This document shows positions 61,490 through 64,000 of a stretch of DNA of 64,000 nt, piece by piece (position 1 is the stretch's first letter; every line of letters starts with the position of its first letter). The stretch is taken from NCBI RefSeq assembly GCF_003945595.2, contig NW_024104367.1:1071981-1135980 (forward strand). Direction: 5' to 3'. The notes under the pieces were generated by a model. It was not told where the DNA came from. It saw nothing but the letters and a program-made list of their open reading frames with translations, and ran no database searches. Source of the stretch: Pipra filicauda (Eukaryota; Chordata; Aves; Passeriformes; Pipridae). Made by a program: the position numbers and the translations under genes.

Positions 61490-61745
61490 TGGATTAGTGC
61501 TGGGAGGGTATGAAACTGCCGGCGCTCGGCTCCGAGCACGTCAAGAGCTTTCTGCTCCGAGCAGACACGAGAACTCAGAGCCCCAGCCCGCCTCACACAG
61601 CCCAGTTAACTGCTTTTATGAATGGAGTTTAAAACAACACACGCCGTGAAGCTGTTGCTAAGAGGCTTTTTTTTTTTTTTCCTGGTGTCCTGAGTGCTCC
61701 GGCCAATATAAGCTCCAGAGCTCCGGAGCACCGCACAGCCCTGAA
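61490..61745. promoter_or_regulatory. GC-rich patch with repeated GCTCCGAGC-type motifs and a CCAAT/TATA-like word
   Basis: GCTCCGAGCA occurs twice (61529-61538, 61554-61563) and GCTCCGGAGCA once (61720-61730). An inverted repeat GTGCTCCGG...CCGGAGCAC (61694-61702 and 61723-61731) encloses CCAATATAAG. A poly-T run lies at about 61667-61680. It resembles a compact promoter or enhancer, but no transcript can be inferred from sequence alone. Confidence 0.35.
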
Positions 61746-64000
61746 AGCAAGGAAGTGGGCAGGAAAAGCAAAGCACAGGTTCCCTATCTGTTCCCTGCCT
61801 GCCTTCAGCTGAGCAATTATACAGCTCCAGATCTGTGATTATTCCTGGCAACGTTTGTTCATCTCAGGGGAGACTTTTGGAACAACACGGTGCTTTTGTA
61901 GGGAGTGTCAACCACCAGGCGAACGTGCCTTCCAGATCTGATTTTTTTTTTTAAAGATGTAAGTAATTGTTTCTTTACAGATTGGTCTTTGCCTTTTAAT
62001 GACTCACATTTCTACCTTGTCAGCTTTCAGCACCGGGCCCTGCCCTCCCTCCCAGTGTTACAATCCTCCCAGATCTCACCCACGGTGCCAGGTCACCCAG
62101 GGTGAAATCCTGAAGGATGAGAATCCATTTTGTGGCATCCTGTCCAGCTGTTCTGCTTTGGGGGGCTGCTTTTTTGGATGGGGCTGCAGAAACTACGGGT
62201 ACCACAGTCAGAAGGCATAAAACTGAGGTACAAACCTGCCTCTAATATATTCAAATAGTGTTTTATTTTTCGGACAAACCTAAATTTTCACAGAGATGGC
62301 TACAGACTCTCAACCCTGGCACTGCTGCTATGCCAAGTGTCTCATTCCCATTCCAGCCTCCTGTGGTGCAAACGTGCTCTTCAAAACAAAGAGGGAGAAA
62401 GCTTAAATATCCCTAAAACTAATTCTTAAGCTTTGAGCTCAGCACAATATAACTGCAATTTTTTAAGAGGGGTTTTTTTTCTGTAACTTTTCCCCCTCCA
62501 CCACCCTCCAAAAAATGTATTCAACACGAGTCAGGGAGCAATTATGGAAACTTTCAGGCTGGATAGTTAAAGCCAACTTGTAAAGTAATTGGAAACATAG
62601 AAAGGAAAATGTTTGGCAACGTGGGATAAAAGGTGCTGTGTAAGGGGAGGATTCTTTCTTACTGCAAATTCTCCTCTCTGATATGTTAATTGTGTTTGGC
62701 CTGATCCCTTGACAGTTCATTAATTTTTTGTCCAATTGCAGGCTGTTGAGGGCAGATAAATTTCAGGCTATTATGGGAACACCCTAGAAGTTTGTATAGA
62801 AAGGAAACTCTCTGTTTCCTGTATCATCCTTCTGGGGATCTTGAAAGAGTTCACAAAAGCCACTTAAGCAAACTTTCTTTGCTGGATAACGGAAGGAAAG
62901 GAAACTGTGAACAAGCAAACAACACTCAATTCCATGAGACAAGAGATACTCATAGGTCATTCCAGAGAAAGTGAAGTCCAGGAATGCAACACACACAGGC
63001 ACAAAGAGAAGATATTTTGTACTCTGAAAATAACAGGAATTTCTGCACCTATGCACTATTTCTGATTTATTTAAAGGTAAATCCTGCAAACCACCAGTGA
63101 GACGGGTGGTGGAACATCCGTCTCTACAAGGCATGAAATCTTTCTGAAGTTTTTTTGTCTTCAAATAATATATCGAGTTGGAGATGGTCATGGATCAGCT
63201 GAACAGCTTCGCTTTCTTCCTGTCACTGACAGCACGGCTGCCAGGGCTCTGCTACAACCAGCTGGGTGGGTTTTGTCACCTACAGGTGGAAGGCAAAGGT
63301 CTGAACAGCTGTCAGTCTTCCTGGGGGATACAGGCAGAGCTCAGAGGGCTGAGGCAAAACATGGCATCAGGTGTGCAAATGCCTCCAAGCCCTGGAAATA
63401 CTGGGGACTCCAATTCATTGGCTTGTCCCTGTTTGTGGATTTCATGCCAGTTTTCTAAGTAGGTTGGTCCAACAGTGTGTCCCCTTTTCCGAGAAGTTTT
63501 AAATGTCTTGGCTTCAGCTGCATTTCAGAGGGAGATCAAAACCACAGACTGGATGAAAGGCTGCGAGTTTGTTAAAATAAGCTCTAAGAGGAAGAGATTT
63601 GCAAGTAGCTCATCTGGAATATGGATTCTGTGGTATTTGATGTATTAAATCCACGTGGTAGAGAGACCTTGTATCTGCTTAAACCACAGGAAAACAGATT
63701 GAAGTTTGCAGCAAGGCACAGACCTGTAAGAAGAAATGGTTTGGGGGAATACTTGGTTAGCAGTAAGTTACCTATAAGGAGAAAACTGTCTATATTTCAG
63801 CTCAGCTCAGTGTTCCATAGGCCCTGAATACTTCTCTGAACTTCTCAAGCCACACTCCAACCATAGCCCCACCAGACCACACTGAGAGCTCGTGGGGAAC
63901 AGTGTTGCTCACCAAGACAAAAAAAAATAAACCCCTTTTCACGGGCTTGTTGGGCATCTCAGAAGGGAGGTGAAAGACCAAATGAACTGTGTCACTGTCA
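61746..64000. other. Non-coding stretch to the right edge
   Basis: No exon recognised, including none for SLC45A4. T-rich runs occur at 61942-61953 and 62473-62482. Several AT-rich complex segments (62220-62300, 62440-62760) may be conserved non-coding sequence. Confidence 0.4.

Noticed and set aside
51741..64000. SLC45A4 coding exons on the plus strand
   Set aside because: Searched in translation for the conserved first membrane segments of the transporter; none present, so only a promoter-level inference is kept.
1..64000. tRNA, rRNA, CRISPR or bacterial-type systems
   Set aside because: No tRNA B-box with a foldable cloverleaf, no spacer-repeat arrays and no operon-like gene packing were seen; the sequence is vertebrate nuclear DNA.

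Overview
This window is vertebrate nuclear DNA, almost certainly from a bird. The evidence is many truncated copies of the CR1 LINE with the typical avian 3' end (the motif around 'cacagaatggtttgggttggaa'), moderate GC content, and one vertebrate G-protein-coupled receptor gene. I cannot fix the species. A solo retroviral LTR of a kind I associate with songbirds makes a passerine or near relative plausible, but that is an impression only.

Only one protein-coding gene can be supported: an intact coding exon of the orphan class A receptor GPR20 (4778-5839, + strand). It follows a good splice acceptor at 4756-4757 and is followed by a poly(A) signal at 6234. The other 58 kb holds no exon I recognise. 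In human, GPR20 lies between SLC45A4 and PTP4A3, with PTP4A3 divergent from GPR20 and SLC45A4 in the same direction as GPR20. If that order holds here, PTP4A3 lies off the left edge and SLC45A4 lies to the right on the + strand. A CpG island with a consensus splice donor at 51.27-51.72 kb would then be a candidate SLC45A4 (or lncRNA) promoter. No SLC45A4 coding sequence is visible, so this is inference.

Layout: 0-4.7 kb, region upstream of GPR20; 4.8-6.3 kb, GPR20; 6.3-17 kb, non-coding with two minus-strand CR1 pieces; 17.2-18.1 kb, two plus-strand CR1 pieces directly followed by a CpG-rich segment (18.2-18.55 kb) and a degenerate ~50-bp minisatellite (to 18.99 kb); 23.2-24.7 kb, a CR1 split by a 1185-bp LTR with a 5-bp target-site duplication; 24.7-32 kb, unique-looking DNA; 32.3-57.9 kb, repeated CR1 insertions between featureless stretches, with the strong CpG island at 51.3 kb; 60.1 kb, a homopurine tract; 61.5-61.75 kb, a GC-rich patch with repeated and palindromic GCTCCGAGC-type motifs.

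There are no operons, CRISPR arrays, tRNA or rRNA genes that I can see, and no sign of a novel multi-gene system. The points most worth a second look are the two CpG-rich segments, the LTR nested in CR1, and the motif cluster near 61.6 kb.
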